Shown piece by piece: positions 1-11,818 of a stretch of DNA of 64,000 nt. The stretch is from Isoetes taiwanensis (Eukaryota; Streptophyta; Lycopodiopsida; Isoetales; Isoetaceae): positions 188,001 to 252,000 of the forward strand of contig JAJEKV010000088.1 in NCBI GenBank assembly GCA_021234155.1, read 5' to 3'. The notes beneath the pieces are model-generated. The model was not told the origin of the DNA, searched no databases, and saw only the letters and a list, made by a program, of their open reading frames with translations. Position 1 is the first letter of the stretch. Every line of letters begins with the position of its first letter. The translations under genes were made by a program, and so were the position numbers.

Positions 1-2544
1 GGCAGTTCGTTGCAGCTCTGCCCTGATCCTGAAGAGAGTCATTTGCCATTTGAGGGTTGTATTGCCCCTAGAAGAAAAAACATATCAGAAAAGTCCGTTT
101 TAGAAACATGGACCAATCAACTCGAGTATTAGAAACAGCGAGTAATATCTCTGGTGCTGACATCTCTGGCCATCTGGCGAGCAAAAGCTCTATATTCTCT
201 TAGTATCTCCTAGCCAAAGCACCTCCAGGCCGATCCTGGGGCAAATCCCAGCCAAAGACCTAGATCCAACCCTTCGGATAAATCCCTCTCCATCCCCCTC
301 CCCCTCTCCCCCTCCCTCCAAAGTTGCTTGCCTCGAAAGGGCAAGTCGATGCCCTAATCTGTCTGCTCTCTATCTGAACCCTAGCTCTAGACCATCCGAT
401 CAATCCAGCCCTAGATTTAAACCGTTCGATCTAGGGCGAGATTCAAGACTGACATACAATATAATCTTATATAGGGCGATATTCAAGACAGGCATACATT
501 ATAATCTTACAATATAGGATAATAGGATAGGATAATATAGGAGAATGACATGAATCTCACTTCTAGGACCTTCGTCATATAGTTCACATTCAGGACTGGA
601 CTTAGACATACTCGCTTATGTTGTTTCCATCAGCTGCTCACCTCTCCTCCAGCTTCACACTAAGTCCTCACATTCAAGACGTGTTTCTAAGGTGGCCTCA
701 AGCTTGACCAACCCCAAGGAAACTCCAAATTACAGGCCAACCATGTGTACAGACAGACTTTGACTGCTAAGATATGAAGTCAAAGAGAGAAATAGTGTAT
801 TGCTTGCCATATCCTCCCAATAATGGAATAGAGGGTATGTATCTAGCCTCTTGCTTAGCATCGCGCGCAAATAGCCCGAGTTGGTGCCCAAAGTTTTAGA
901 AGCTCTTGCACACAATTGTCAGAACTCAAATCTCAAGCAGCTCAAGCCCCTCTGTCACCAAATCCGAGAACTTATCCACCTTGTCCTCACTGTGGTAGAA
1001 ACACATACAGTGAAAATTTTTATTGGTATAGGATGTTTCCCAACTTAGCTCCGAGTTACCCATCTTACGCTTGAACGCCACTCCAAATGCATGTGGTTAC
1101 CCCGATATAGACAACTGAATTTGCTCCCTTCTAGGGGCGCACGAGACTTGTTATTTCTATGCACAAGTTTCCTAATTGCCAAACTTTCAAAAGAAAATCC
1201 TTTACTCTGCTATACTTATCTTTTGCAATTAATGGCTTAGATGGATTAGTTGAAAGGAATGAGAGGGGTATATGCCAGATTGAAGGAGACAGATAGTAGA
1301 AAGAAAAAAAAAAAAGATGTTGCATTCACTGCTTGTTGCCTAATCGGGCTCGAAGGGATATCCGTCCGAACTTGCAGATTGCAACGTCTTGATGAGAGAA
1401 AGGATGCAGAACCATCTCTTTCGATACTTATGTAGTGGCAACCCTATGTTGCGTCAGCAAGTTTTTGGTTTCGTTCGTTCACAGGTTTTCTGGAGTCTAG
1501 ATTGTTGTTGAAAAACTCCACATGAGAGCATTGATAAGATTTATGCAGTAATATTTTGCATGTTTGCATTTGTGGACGTATCTATTTTATTTATGATAGG
1601 CAACTTTTTTATTCACCTTTTTGAAGAGAAATCTTTGAATGATTATGGTTGTTTGGCTTTTAATTTCTGAGATTGGTGGAATTTTAAAAGATCTGTTGTA
1701 TTCTGGTTGAGCAAGATGGACAATGTCAAGCCCCTCGATCTGACATTGAAGGTATGACCAAATTCGGGATTTATGGCTGTTTGTTTTTTCCTCTTCATTT
1801 CTTTGGTTAGCAGATTCTTAAATTAGGACCATGCGTCGTAGGTCGTAAGTCTTTATATAATGGGTTTGAAGAATGTGGAAGAGCCACAAGCTTTCCGTTA
1901 ATGTTGTTCCTATTTTATGTTTCAAAGTTTTCCTTTGGATGTGAACTGTTCTTCCAGCATTTTTTCCTTATCCAGCAAAACCTGATATGTTGGCCGTTAC
2001 TGTACATTTCGAATTTGAGCATGTATCCTTGGTAAAGCTTTAATATTTTCAACCTGTAGACGGGCAAGATCATAGTGATAGTAGAAGATGTCCAACATTT
2101 TAGCATTGATATCAATTTAAGTTCGAGACAAATATATTTAATCCGTAGCTCACTTCACGCAATAATCTTCAAAACTTCTCATTCCTTGAGGGGCTACATA
2201 AACTGCCAAATTAAAATGTGATATCCTGGGGAGCGATGATTTGAGGATATGCCCAACATGGAGAATGTACTCAAACATTAAAATGCTTTGAGGATATTCG
2301 GATTAGAGGGCAACGCTCTCTTGCATTAGCAACTTGTTTACAAAGTTTTTATAAAAAAAAATCCAACATTAACTTTAAGAAACCTTTGAGGAACTTTACA
2401 TCATCTAGCCACTTGGTGTGTGAGATTTCCATTGCAAACCAACAAGCCTCACATGTCAATTAGCAACGAATAGCCAGAAAGTACAAATTGAGAAAGCACA
2501 AACGAGTATTTTTTTCAAACAATTTGAGGGCATACTATGCACCA
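1..2544. other. No gene recognised
   Basis: Only short uncorrelated open frames are seen on either strand, with no recognisable protein motif. The stretch holds purine/pyrimidine tracts, an AT-rich stretch near 450-550, and a dispersed repeat at 1131-1335 listed separately. Confidence 0.5.
1131..1335 (+). repeat. Dispersed repeat, inverted relative at 49119-49345
   Basis: The segment containing 'ggcttagatggattagttg' followed by an A-rich run matches the reverse complement of 49119-49345 closely, including the CTTTACTCTGCTATACTTAT block. The 49-kb copy carries extra sequence in the middle. No terminal repeats or coding capacity are visible, so the class is unknown. Confidence 0.6.
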
Positions 2545-2602
2545 AGTAATTCGCTGAGGAGATCCTTTGCGCCAGTAATTTGCTGAGGAGATCCTTTGCG
2601 CC
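2545..2602. repeat. 29-bp tandem repeat, 2 copies
   Basis: Two adjacent copies beginning AGTAATT and ending TTTGCGCC (2545-2573 and 2574-2602) differ at one base. Confidence 0.85.
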
Positions 2603-2694
2603 AGTAAAATGTTGGAGCCGTGCTGCCAGACCAAACACCAAGAGACGATGCCACCAGATCGTGATGCCTCATCTGACATGATGCTGAGACTTTT

Positions 2695-2794
2695 AGGAAT
2701 GTAAGGGCCAGATTCCACTTATAGCCATGCAATTAACAGTCATCAGGAATGTAAGGGCCAGATTCTACTTATAGCCATGCAATTAACAGTCATC
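2695..2794. repeat. 50-bp tandem repeat, 2 copies
   Basis: 2695-2744 and 2745-2794 start AGGAATGTAAGGG and end CAGTCATC. They differ at a single C/T position, so this is a young local duplication. Confidence 0.9.
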
Positions 2795-2831
2795 ACCACG
2801 ACTGAATGTAATAAGAAAAGGTCGAGAGCGA

Positions 2832-2935
2832 GTTGTTTCGCTGTGAAACAGTCTAGTGAGAAACAAGAAGCTAGCTGTTTCGCTGTGAAAGAGCCTGGTC
2901 AGCCGCGAAACAAGCCAGTTGTTTCACCGCAAAAC
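2832..2935. repeat. Three degenerate copies of an 18-bp imperfect palindrome
   Basis: GTTGTTTCGCTGTGAAAC-like blocks occur at 2832-2849, 2874-2890 and 2918-2935, spaced about 43 bp apart. Each half contains GTTTC/GAAAC, so each block could fold. No function is evident. Confidence 0.45.
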
Positions 2936-3700
2936 AACAAGCTCCGACCTTTTTTTTACATAAAAGTCCAAGGTCGGCGACATTTTAGCCCCCCGACCAT
3001 TTTTTCCGGCAATAAAAACACCTGGTTTTCAGGGGATCGAGCACAGAACTAACTATTACATGTTTAAACATTGGCTTGGCTGAAAAGGGGCGAAATGTTT
3101 GGCGGCATGGAATGTGGAAAGCAGATTCCAGGGGCCCCACGATCTGTAGGAGCCGGGAGCGGGTGTGGAATTCGCGACCCACTTCTAGACCGCTACAACA
3201 TGGCAAACTGGGAGTTTTGCTTGGTTCTTACCTACAGGTGACCGCTTGAGCGGAATCAAGCGGAATTGCTGTGTTGCTTTCCATTCCGGAGGCGGAATCG
3301 TCGACCCAGTTGCCAAGTTGTCACCATCTTGACTTTTATTGTACCTCAAATGTGAAACACCAGAACTTCTAGCATTTGCTAACATGGTGTTTCATGATTC
3401 GTTGTTCCAATGATTCCTTTGCTAACATGATGTTTCATGATTTGTTGTTTCACATGTTTCATAATTCGTTGCTTTATTGATTCTAATGATACTGGAATCT
3501 GTCCATCATAAAAATTATCAAGCTCAGATTGTGCCACCTACTTCCAGCTGGTAGAAAAAAAAGGCCTGCTAAATTATAAAAACTAATAGTACAAAAACGT
3601 TCTGGGATTTTTCCCCATAATTCCAACCTAATATAAATTTTTACCAAAAAAAGTTAAATGATTCGCCCAACAAGTAACAAATAAGCTGAATCGAGTCCAC

Positions 3701-6700
3701 CTAGATGTTCAAAAGCTTGAACAGAATCCCACCGTGGACTTTGAAAAATGGTGCAAACACCAAGGATTCTACTGCCATAAGCTTGATCAGAATGTTCAGG
3801 GACGGACCAGATGTATCCTTCAAAGGATCACCGACAGTATCACCAATTACAGCGGCCTTGTGAGGATCTGAACCCTTTGGTCCAAGACTTCTGGCATGTT
3901 CTGAAGCACCGGCCTGCAAAACCACCGCATGAGAGACAGCAAACTAGCATCCCAAAAAAACTAAGTAAACGCTGTCCATTTCTCCTACCTCAATATACTT
4001 CTTCGCATTATCCCATGCGCCACCTGTGTTGGATGCTGATATTGCAATCTGAAAAGTCCAAGACAGGTGTAAGAAAAATTTAAAGGCAGAAACTAGTGGA
4101 TAAAAAGCAAGATAGAAGTGCTACAATACCTGGACACCTGAGACTAATGCACCAGCTAAAACTCCTGAAAGAGTAGACACGCCAAAGAGAGTCCCAACAA
4201 TCAACGGTGTAAGCATCACGAGAGCGCCAGGAGGGATCATTTCTTTGATAGATGCATCCGTTGAAATTTTAACACATCTCTTGTAGTCTGGCTTTGCAGT
4301 CCCTTCCATGAGCCCAGAAATTGTATTGAATTGTCTTCGAACCTCTTCAACCATAGCAAGTGCAGCTTTCCCTACACTTTTCATGGTCATTGCAGAAAAC
4401 CAATAAGGGAGCATGGCACCAACAATTAATCCAATAAACTCCTTTGGCTGAAGAACATCTACAACCGCAATTCCTGCCCGACTCACATAGGCACCAAATA
4501 GTGCCAGAGATACAAGAGCAGCAGACCCAATTGCAAATCCCTGGACACAGATTTATTTTTTTCTTAACAAAGGCACGAATGATGTCTGTACCGAAATTCA
4601 GCTAAGACTTAAGAAGAATACCTTCCCAATGGCAGCAGTTGTGTTTCCTGCAGCATCAAGTGCATCAGTCCTTTCGCGGATGCTGTGAGGCATACCCGCC
4701 ATTTCCGCAATACCACCAGCATTGTCACTTATGGGACCATATGCATCAATGGCAAGTCCAGTGGCAATAGTGCTCAGCATCCCTAATGCTGCCACAGCTA
4801 TTCCATACATGGCAGCTAAACTATAGCTCAAGAAAATAGCAATAGCGATTGCAAAAACTGGTATAATTACAGACTTGTAACCCAAGGCCAGCCCAAAAAT
4901 AATATTTGTAGCAGCTCCAGTTCTACACGAATCTGCAACATCTTGTACAGGTCTAGAAGAATAAAATCTTGATAAGGTCCACGTAACCATAAAAGTGTAA
5001 CATGCTTTGATTATATAATGTACAAATACCTATAAGCATTTGATGTAAAATATTCAGTTGTGTAACCAATGATCAGACCAGCCCACAAGCCTGAACCAAC
5101 ACAAAAGAAGAGATGCCTGCAATATATCTCATCATCAGAATGAGGCAAACACCACATCACTAACCGTATTATTCTTTGAGTACACATAACCAAGCTTAAA
5201 GTTTTTCTTAATTGCATCTTGCTGGAATACAATGCAGAAGAAGAATGATAGTGCAATTAAACATACACTACCTTTGAAAAGCGAAAGATACTTACCAATT
5301 TTTCACAACCTTTGGGTCGTGTCCAATCACAGTGATAGTAAACGTTTTTGGCAACGCCAACCAGCAGACCACACCAATGCCTATAGTCATTAAAACGGTT
5401 GAGATTTGCAACTGTCTTTTTAATGTTGGCTCAATTTCCTTCACAGACTGGATGGTATTAAAATCAGTGGCAAACAACGTAGTTATCAAACAGACCACTA
5501 TTCCCATAGAACTTATCAATAGAGGAAAGCTCATGGCCACAAAGTCGTGTGTTTCTCCAAACGATGATATTGAGGAGATCACAAGCGCAGCACATGAAGA
5601 TTCAGCAAAGGAGCCAAAAAGATCTGCACCCATTCCAGCAATATCTCCAACATTATCACCCACATTGTCCGCAATAACCTGCAAATAAAGTAAATAAGTT
5701 TCCCACTACGAACTGAAACAATCAGATGTGCACATATTTCAAATACCAACCGCAGGGTTCCGTGGATCATCTTCGGGGATATTTCTCTCAACCTTTCCAA
5801 CTAAATCTGCCCCAACGTCAGCTGCTTTTGTATAGATGCCTCCACCAACACGACCAAATAAAGCCACAGACGAACCACCAAGGCCATAACCAGCTATGGC
5901 CTCATAAAGACTAGCCCAATCCCGACCAAAATATAATTTAAACAAAATAATCGTTACAAAGAGCACCAAAAGGCCGTTGGCAGCCAGCAGGAAACCCATC
6001 ACAGATCCAGAACGGAAAGCAACTATGAAGGCCTCTCCTACCCCCTTCCTTGCTTCAAGCGTGGTGCGTGCATTAGCATATGTTGCTATCTTCATACCAA
6101 GGTAGCCAGACAAGGTGGACGTCAGAGCTCCTAATATGAATGCCACTGTGCTGAATAAGGCATTTGCTATAGATGATGCACAGAGTTCGCTCGGATCGTC
6201 GAGACATGGTGTTTTTTTGGTGCTGAAACCCCCGACCGATGCAAGAAATACAAAAATAAAGACGGAGAAAATTGTCATAAAAATGCCAAGATACTTGTAT
6301 TCCGTAGCAAGAAATGATTCAGCACCTGCAACAAAATATGCAACGGATTGTTATTGCACAACCAAGGCGTACTGTTTTCTATTTACAAAAATGTCAAGAT
6401 ATTCTAGTCAGCTAATCTCGCGCGAACGAAGAAAACTGAACCCTTGCAGGGTTTCAAAGATCGATTTGTTTGTAAAACATATAAAAGAAACAGAGGTATG
6501 TTCTTGCAAAAGAGACTTGTCTCGTCAAGAACGGCAAAATATCAATCGAAAAAAAAAATATTAGCAACAGAACAGCAAGAAATCAGTCGGGAAAAAAAAA
6601 ATATCTTAGCAGCAGAAATAAAAACCTGGATTCATAACAAAACAAATTTCACATACCATATGATCGAAACAATGCAAGAAACAGAAAGCCCAGCAAGAAA

Positions 6701-6965
6701 AACCACACGAACCTTCAGATATAGCGGCCTGAATCTCGGCACATTTAAGAACGACTTCGTTGGCATCAATGCCTTCTTCCTGGATCAAATACTCGCCATA
6801 TCCATTACTGCTACCATTGTTGGAGTTTTTGCGAGAGGTTTTAGGACGGACAGAAACCCTAGAGACAAGAAACCACTGAATCAGAGCAAAAAAAATCCCC
6901 ACAACCGCTGCAGCAGGAATGATAATCTCCACCGCCGTGTGGTTGAGCATGGTGGTGGAGACCAT
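3701..6965 (-). CDS. VHP1: Vacuolar K+-dependent (type I) proton-translocating pyrophosphatase
   Basis: Eight exons on the minus strand: 6965-6713, 6325-5751, 5678-5296, 5116-5030, 4952-4622, 4540-4130, 4048-3989 and 3913-3701. All have GT-AG borders and the frame is kept throughout, giving 770 residues, the usual plant length. The enzyme hydrolyses pyrophosphate to pump protons into the vacuole. The substrate loop DVGADLVGK starts at about residue 254, followed by [13 protein letters not shown]. Further conserved acidic clusters are DNAGGIAEM (about 509-517) and [10 protein letters not shown] (about 724-733). Ala at about 539 in GNTTAAIGK marks the K+-dependent type; K+-independent enzymes have Lys there. 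Hydrophobic segments fit the 16-helix family. The ATG at 6965 matches the family N-terminus, with a hydrophobic helix ending in IQW. The leader is pyrimidine-rich. It appears intact and functional. Confidence 0.96.
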
Positions 6966-7110
6966 CCCAGCCGTTGAGTGGCAAGATCGGACGGCTAGAA
7001 ACAGAGAACGAGGAACAGGGCGGAAGAAGAAGAGGCAAGAAACAAGCTTGTTCTGCGCTTTGCTTATTATTGTTGTGAGAAATAGGAGGGAAACTTGGAG
7101 ACGCTAGGCG
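6966..7110 (-). promoter_or_regulatory. 5' leader and proximal promoter of the H+-pyrophosphatase
   Basis: On the minus strand the sequence before the ATG is C/T-rich (CTCTTCTTCTTCCGCC around 7020-7035), as is common in well-expressed plant leaders. No clear TATA box was identified; the transcription start is not placed. Confidence 0.35.
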
Positions 7111-7641
7111 CTGGGCGGGTTTGGGCGCCCACCAATGGGAGGCCATGGTTCTGCAGAGGTGGCAGGGTTTCCATAGTTAGGTGTTCCGCTATAATTGCTT
7201 GGATTTTAGCGCAACCTTATCCTATTTCTTTCCCAAGCCGCAATATTTATGTCTTTCCACGTGTGCCCACCACCAGGGTTGGAAAATATCTGAGATATAT
7301 AATCATTAAACTTGCCCCTCTGTATTGTGTATCGTATCCTAGTGTATACCAGATTTTTCCTATATATAAGAATTCATACACATCAGAATGGATAATATAA
7401 CCTTTGATTTTTCCATCAATTTTTTTTCTCGGCATACAGGAAGGGTCAACCAAAAATTAAGAAGTTCTAACTGGTAATCCTCCAATAACCCCCACTAAAA
7501 ACAAAACAAATGCAAGCCCCCAAATGTCAAAAATATGACTATTTAACATAAGACAAGGCACCAAGATATAACATCGAGTTGCCCAATGCCCATCCTCATT
7601 GTCGGGTTGCCATTCCTTGCACATGAGCTGCCCATTCCCAC

Positions 7642-7919
7642 ATGTCTGTTGCAACTCTTTCACACTGTGCTCGCCCATTCTTAGATGTTAATGGAGGTAT
7701 TCGTGTATGCTTCTTGGTGGTTGTTGGCTATTTCAGCTCCTTACATCTACCAGTCGTTCCACTTCATCTCCCAGTTATGCAGGTCGCTGGGACAGTCAAG
7801 AATAGCATCCTGCACCACGTAGCAAGTTTGGAAATTGTTGAAGCAAGCAACTACATAACAAAAACTGGGCTCCTGAGGGAGTTTTGCTCCATCCTTGCTC
7901 AAATAGATTCTCCCCTTTG
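7642..7919 (+). pseudogene. Unidentified gene fragment, copy A, interrupted
   Basis: The open frame reads SVATLSHCARPFL, then NGGIRVCFLV, then a segment ending ILAQIDSPLC. It is then cut by the LINE-tail insertion at 7920. It parallels the copy B frame with only a few substitutions. I do not recognise the family; there are no cysteine or catalytic motifs and only one hydrophobic stretch (FLVVVGYFSSLHLPVVPLHL). Confidence 0.4.
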
Positions 7920-8088
7920 TATATTTGTACAGTTGCCAGCAGGTTTGTTGCTGCGACGGTTTTTCCCTCCTAAGGGGGGGTTTTTTAATCCGGGTAGCAA
8001 CGGGCTTGCTGCACCCGTGTAATTTGGGTCCCATAGGCCGATTGGCCTCCGCGGACGATAAAAGAACCTTCCTTCCTTCCTTCCTTTG
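7914..8088 (+). mobile_element. Short 5'-truncated LINE 3' tail with (TTCC)n end
   Basis: The tandem partner reads straight from CCCCTTTG to CCAATC, so 7920-8088 is a 169-bp insertion. Its flanks carry the 6-bp direct repeat CCTTTG (7914-7919 and 8083-8088). The insert contains 'gggtcccataggcc' and GATAAAA before a (TTCC)4 tail. The same 3' sequence lies at about 58940-59121, at the end of a LINE coding remnant. This supports target-primed insertion of a severely 5'-truncated copy of that family. Confidence 0.8.
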
Positions 8089-8459
8089 CCAATCAAGTGT
8101 GTTGCCTCAGTGGATGCATCTTTTTGTCAATTCAAGTCTGATACATGATAGAACCTCTGACGAATATAACTACAAGGAAAATTTGATAAAAAGGGTTGGC
8201 CAGAACAAGAACCTAGTTTTATGTCTTGTTTTGCCGCCCTTTATATATGTGTTATTATGTCCTGATTTGGATTCTCACGTGTGTAAATATGATCAATGTG
8301 ACAATAAAAATAAATTGTATGAACAGAAAGTCAATTTCCATGCCCCTAGACCACCTGCATAACAAAAATATGTCTACTGCCTTTTAACTTGAAACTACCG
8401 TACAATGATCTTGAAGCCTTTCTATCAATGTCAGAGCAATGTGCAAGTTGGGAATAATA

Positions 8460-9380
8460 TAATATAAACTTTGATTTTTCTATTAATTTTTTTTCTCGGA
8501 TACAGGAAGGGTCAACCAAAAATCAAGAAGTTCTAATTGGTAATCCCCCAAATGTCTACTAAAAATATAAGAATTTCTACCCCCCAAACCAAAACAAATA
8601 CAAGCCCCAAATGTCCAAAATATGTGTTTAACATAAGACAAGGCACCAAGATATAACATCCAGTTGCCCAATGCCCATCCTCACTGTCGGGTTGCCATTC
8701 CTTGCACATGAGCTGCCCATTCCCACATGTCTGTCGCCATTCTTTCACACTCTGCTCGCCCATTCTTAGATGTTAATGGAGGTATTCGTGTATGCTTCTT
8801 GGTTGTTCTTGGCTATTTCAGCTCCTTACATCTACCAGTCGTTCCACTTCAGCTCCCAATTATGCAGGTCGCTGGGACAGCCAAGAATAGCATTCTGCAC
8901 CACGTAGCAAGTTTGGAAATTGTTGAAGCAAGCAACTACATAAGAAAAACCGGGCTCCTGAGGGAGTTTTGCTCCATCCTTGCACAAATAGATTCTCCCC
9001 TTTGCCAATCAAGTGTGTTGCCTCAGTGGATGCATCTTTGTGTCAATTCAAGTGTGATAAATGGTAGAACCTCTGACGAATATAACTACAAGGATGATTT
9101 GATAAAAAAGGGTTGGCCAAACCAATGGTTTTATGTCTTGTTTTGCCGCCCTTTATATACGTGTTACTATGTCCTGATTTGGATGCTCACGTGTGTAAAT
9201 ATGATCAATGTGACAATAAAATTAAATTGTATGAATAGGAAGTCAATTTCCATGCCCCTAGACCACCTACATAACAAAAATATATCTACTGCCTTTTAAC
9301 TTGAAAATGCCGTACAATGATCTTGAAGCCTTCCTATCAATGTCAAAGCAATGTCCAAGTTGGGAATATTATAATAGAAA
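8460..9380 (+). repeat. 1.06-kb tandem duplication, copy B
   Basis: Second copy, offset 1065 bp from copy A and without the LINE-tail insertion, giving the empty site at about 9004. Its right edge falls in 'aagttgggaatattataata', the counterpart of the A/B junction. Confidence 0.9.
8727..9299 (+). CDS. Hypothetical ORF in copy B (190 codons), family unknown
   Basis: An uninterrupted frame carries ARPFLDVNGGIRVCF, SSLHLPVVPLQLPIMQVAG and KTGLLREFCSILAQIDSPLC. The first about 95 codons are conserved with copy A, and several differences are silent or conservative. That could mean past selection or simply recent duplication. The C-terminal third is Tyr/Cys/Trp-rich and probably not genuine coding sequence. 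No introns, poly(A) addition or promoter are evident. It may be a fragment of a larger helical-repeat gene, but I cannot name it. Confidence 0.35.
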   Translation: MSVAILSHSARPFLDVNGGIRVCFLVVLGYFSSLHLPVVPLQLPIMQVAGTAKNSILHHVASLEIVEASNYIRKTGLLREFCSILAQIDSPLCQSSVLPQWMHLCVNSSVINGRTSDEYNYKDDLIKKGWPNQWFYVLFCRPLYTCYYVLIWMLTCVNMINVTIKLNCMNRKSISMPLDHLHNKNISTAF

Positions 9381-9555
9381 GTGTTGGCAACGTCTACCTT
9401 GTTAAGCAATCGAAATGCCCATAAGTAAGAATGGTGGAAAGATTGGTGGAATCACAACATGTGCGTTGCACTTATGATCTTAATAAGGGCTAATGCGAAC
9501 TAAATAATATCATAAGTGATGATGTGATGTGTTTTATGAATCTTTGTAAATCAAA

Positions 9556-9590
9556 CTAGAAACGCGTGCCCGGCGATGCCGGGCATGGTT
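9556..9590 (-). mobile_element. Helitron 3' terminus (minus strand)
   Basis: On the minus strand an 8-bp stem hairpin (TGCCCGGC-ATC-GCCGGGCA) is followed about 11 nt later by CTAG at 9559-9556. T is the next outside base, which is the Helitron end rule (hairpin, CTRR, A^T target). The body would extend rightwards; the TC 5' end was not located. The beta-adaptin pseudogene at 10999-11818 lies on the same strand and may be captured cargo. Confidence 0.65.
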
Positions 9591-10998
9591 GTGGACGTGG
9601 GAATAGATGGATGTATTAGGTCTTGTAAATGCAATTGTCTTTGTAGATTGTGCTAAATGGGAAGTTTTTAGGGCTTAGGAATGCCGAGAAATACCCTTGG
9701 ATGCATGGTAGGAATAATAGAATGCATGTTCTAAAATAGATTGGGTAATGGAATGCATAAACTTTAGGGTATTGAATAGGTATTTGGGGCGAGTATATGG
9801 GATGTAAAGTTAGATTTATATGTTTGAATTTAATGCAAGGCTTACTACAACTTTGTATTTTCATAAAAAGGAGAGAGCTTATTTTTCATTACGTGTAGTA
9901 ATGCCGATTGATGTTTCATGTCTAAGCGCATCCAATTTCGCTAAAAAACATATATGCAATGTCAAGACGTGGATATCTATCATTGCATACTTCATCCATG
10001 AGATGCATATTACATCCTAGTTCTTTCATAATTCATGATGACGATGATATTTAACCCTAATGTCATTGCTTTTTATTCCTTCAAACCTTAATTCTAAATC
10101 AATGGGTATTAGTGGATGTGTCTTGATTTGATAGATCTTAAATATTCCATTGATTTATTTAGATGATAGTAAACCCTACAACCAAAATTCATATAATCAC
10201 AACTAAGTTTTGGCTCTTCCATTTGTTGTCTATGACATAGAGGTGCCCAACAATGTTGGCTATGTGTATCGTGTGCATGCACTATAGGGTATATTAGACA
10301 CAACCTTTGTGCGCTTAATTCCTAATAATTTTGTTATCAACATGTGCTGTTTGTGAGTATCTTGTACAAATAAATTACGCAATTGCCTCTTTTGTGCATT
10401 TACTTAAATTTGTGCCATGTTTATTGCCAATGTGAGTTCTTTGCAATTATCTTATAGAAATGGCGTGTGCAATTATGTTTGTCGAAATGGCGTGTGCTAT
10501 TGTGCATGTAACAAATTCATTGTTCATAACCTATACATGTAACAAACTTGCTTCTTAAATAGTCTGAAAAGTCATCTGTGTTGTGCTAAAGATGTTGAGC
10601 AGTCCAGTGTCTATATCAACTCTATCAATTGAGCTACAATAAACATGAAAAAAAAGATCATCTCATTTTTTGCACATGAACCATTTCATTTTAGGGCGAT
10701 TCCCATATAAACTTCTCAATTCTGAGCCTTAATTTTGACTTGTTCAATGAATACAACCATAATACACAACATAAATTAAAGGCTTACATATTTGAATAGG
10801 GTCGGATCCTGACCTTGCTCTCAAAGAGATGATTGGTGATAGTTGAATACCTACAATAAAGAATGGAACTTGATCAATGCATTCTAGATATGAGTTTTTT
10901 TCATGATAAAATATGTCTCTATTAGTTGTTCTTACCTATAGAAGAACATTAGGTGCAGAATATTGAATCCACATGCAGACTTCATTTAAACTATGCAA
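9591..10998. other. No gene recognised
   Basis: AT-rich sequence with only short open frames. Variants of 'gaaatggcgtgtgcaattatg' recur around 10455-10510 as a small local repeat. If the Helitron end at 9556 is real, this is probably element interior. Confidence 0.4.
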
Positions 10999-11818
10999 TG
11001 GCATTTGCTACAACCATTGCATTGGATTGCTGTCAGAAATCAAGTCCTTAAGAGTTTCCAGAAAACGCATGTCCTCTACCAATTCGGCATTGATCTCATA
11101 TAATTTTCAAACACATATAGCTGCTGTTTTATGAACATATAGCTGCTATTTTCATCCTTTGCCTTGTACTTTGACAAAGCATCTAAGATAAAAACTTGGC
11201 CCCATCCGAACCAACGAAATATTGGTTATATTGCAGAAGCTCATAATGGAAGTCTTATGTCCTATAACCAGTTATTTGATAATTTAGTAGCATAGCACAC
11301 TTTCTGCCTAAATACGTGTCACATGCACCTCTTGACGTGAACCTTGTTGAAACCAACAACTTTAGACAAACGGCCAAACATTTCTTCTGGAATGTCCAAA
11401 GAATGAAAAAATATCCTACTCTGTGCATTCATTCAGTGCGGCCATACAGACTTGCTACTTGTTTCCTGTATCTCTGCCTGCAACGGCATTTGCTACAACC
11501 ATTGCATTGGATTGCTGTTAGAAATCAAGTCCTTTAAGAGTTTCAAGAAAACACCTGTCCTCTACCAATTCGGCATTGATCTCATATAATTTGAAACACA
11601 TATAGCTGCTGTTTTATGAAGATATTCTTCATCCTGTTTTTACAGGAATCAACCATGAGTAACTGAAAAATGAACCAACACAAAAATTTGGCACGCCAAC
11701 TTACCTTCAAGCATCTTTGGACAGGGTCACAAAGATACTCAGTAATCTTGTCTACTCGAATGCAACCCATAGTACAGACAGCCAGTGTCTGAATCAATGG
11801 GTTGAGATCCTGGGAATC
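10999..11818 (-). pseudogene. AP-complex beta-adaptin pseudogene with duplicated exon
   Basis: Exon 11818-11705 is open, phase 0 and GT-AG bounded, and encodes DSQDLNPLI to [10 protein letters not shown]. This is the beta-adaptin N-terminal trunk segment with NPLIQ and VCTMGC in place of the usual NPLIR and VRTMGC. The next family exon (KTAAICV, then [10 protein letters not shown], then [15 protein letters not shown], then VVANA) occurs twice, at about 11625-11483 and 11150-10999. Both copies share a 5-bp duplication that breaks the frame inside PMVVAN. The 10.99-kb copy also has a TGA after CV; the 11.48-kb copy has one-base indels. Because introns are kept, this is not a processed copy. Upstream and downstream adaptin exons were not found. 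Confidence 0.85.

Larger units (their letters stand above)
7395..8459 (+). repeat. 1.06-kb tandem duplication, copy A
   Basis: Copy A aligns along its length with 8460-9380 at an offset of 1065 bp. Substitutions and small indels are scattered. The main length difference is a 169-bp insertion at 7920-8088. Confidence 0.9.

Noticed and set aside
5332-5914. Long plus-strand open frames across the H+-pyrophosphatase exons
   Set aside because: They are antisense shadows of conserved coding exons, with no protein features of their own.
10999-11818. Processed (retroposed) copy of beta-adaptin
   Set aside because: GT-AG intron borders are retained between the exon blocks.
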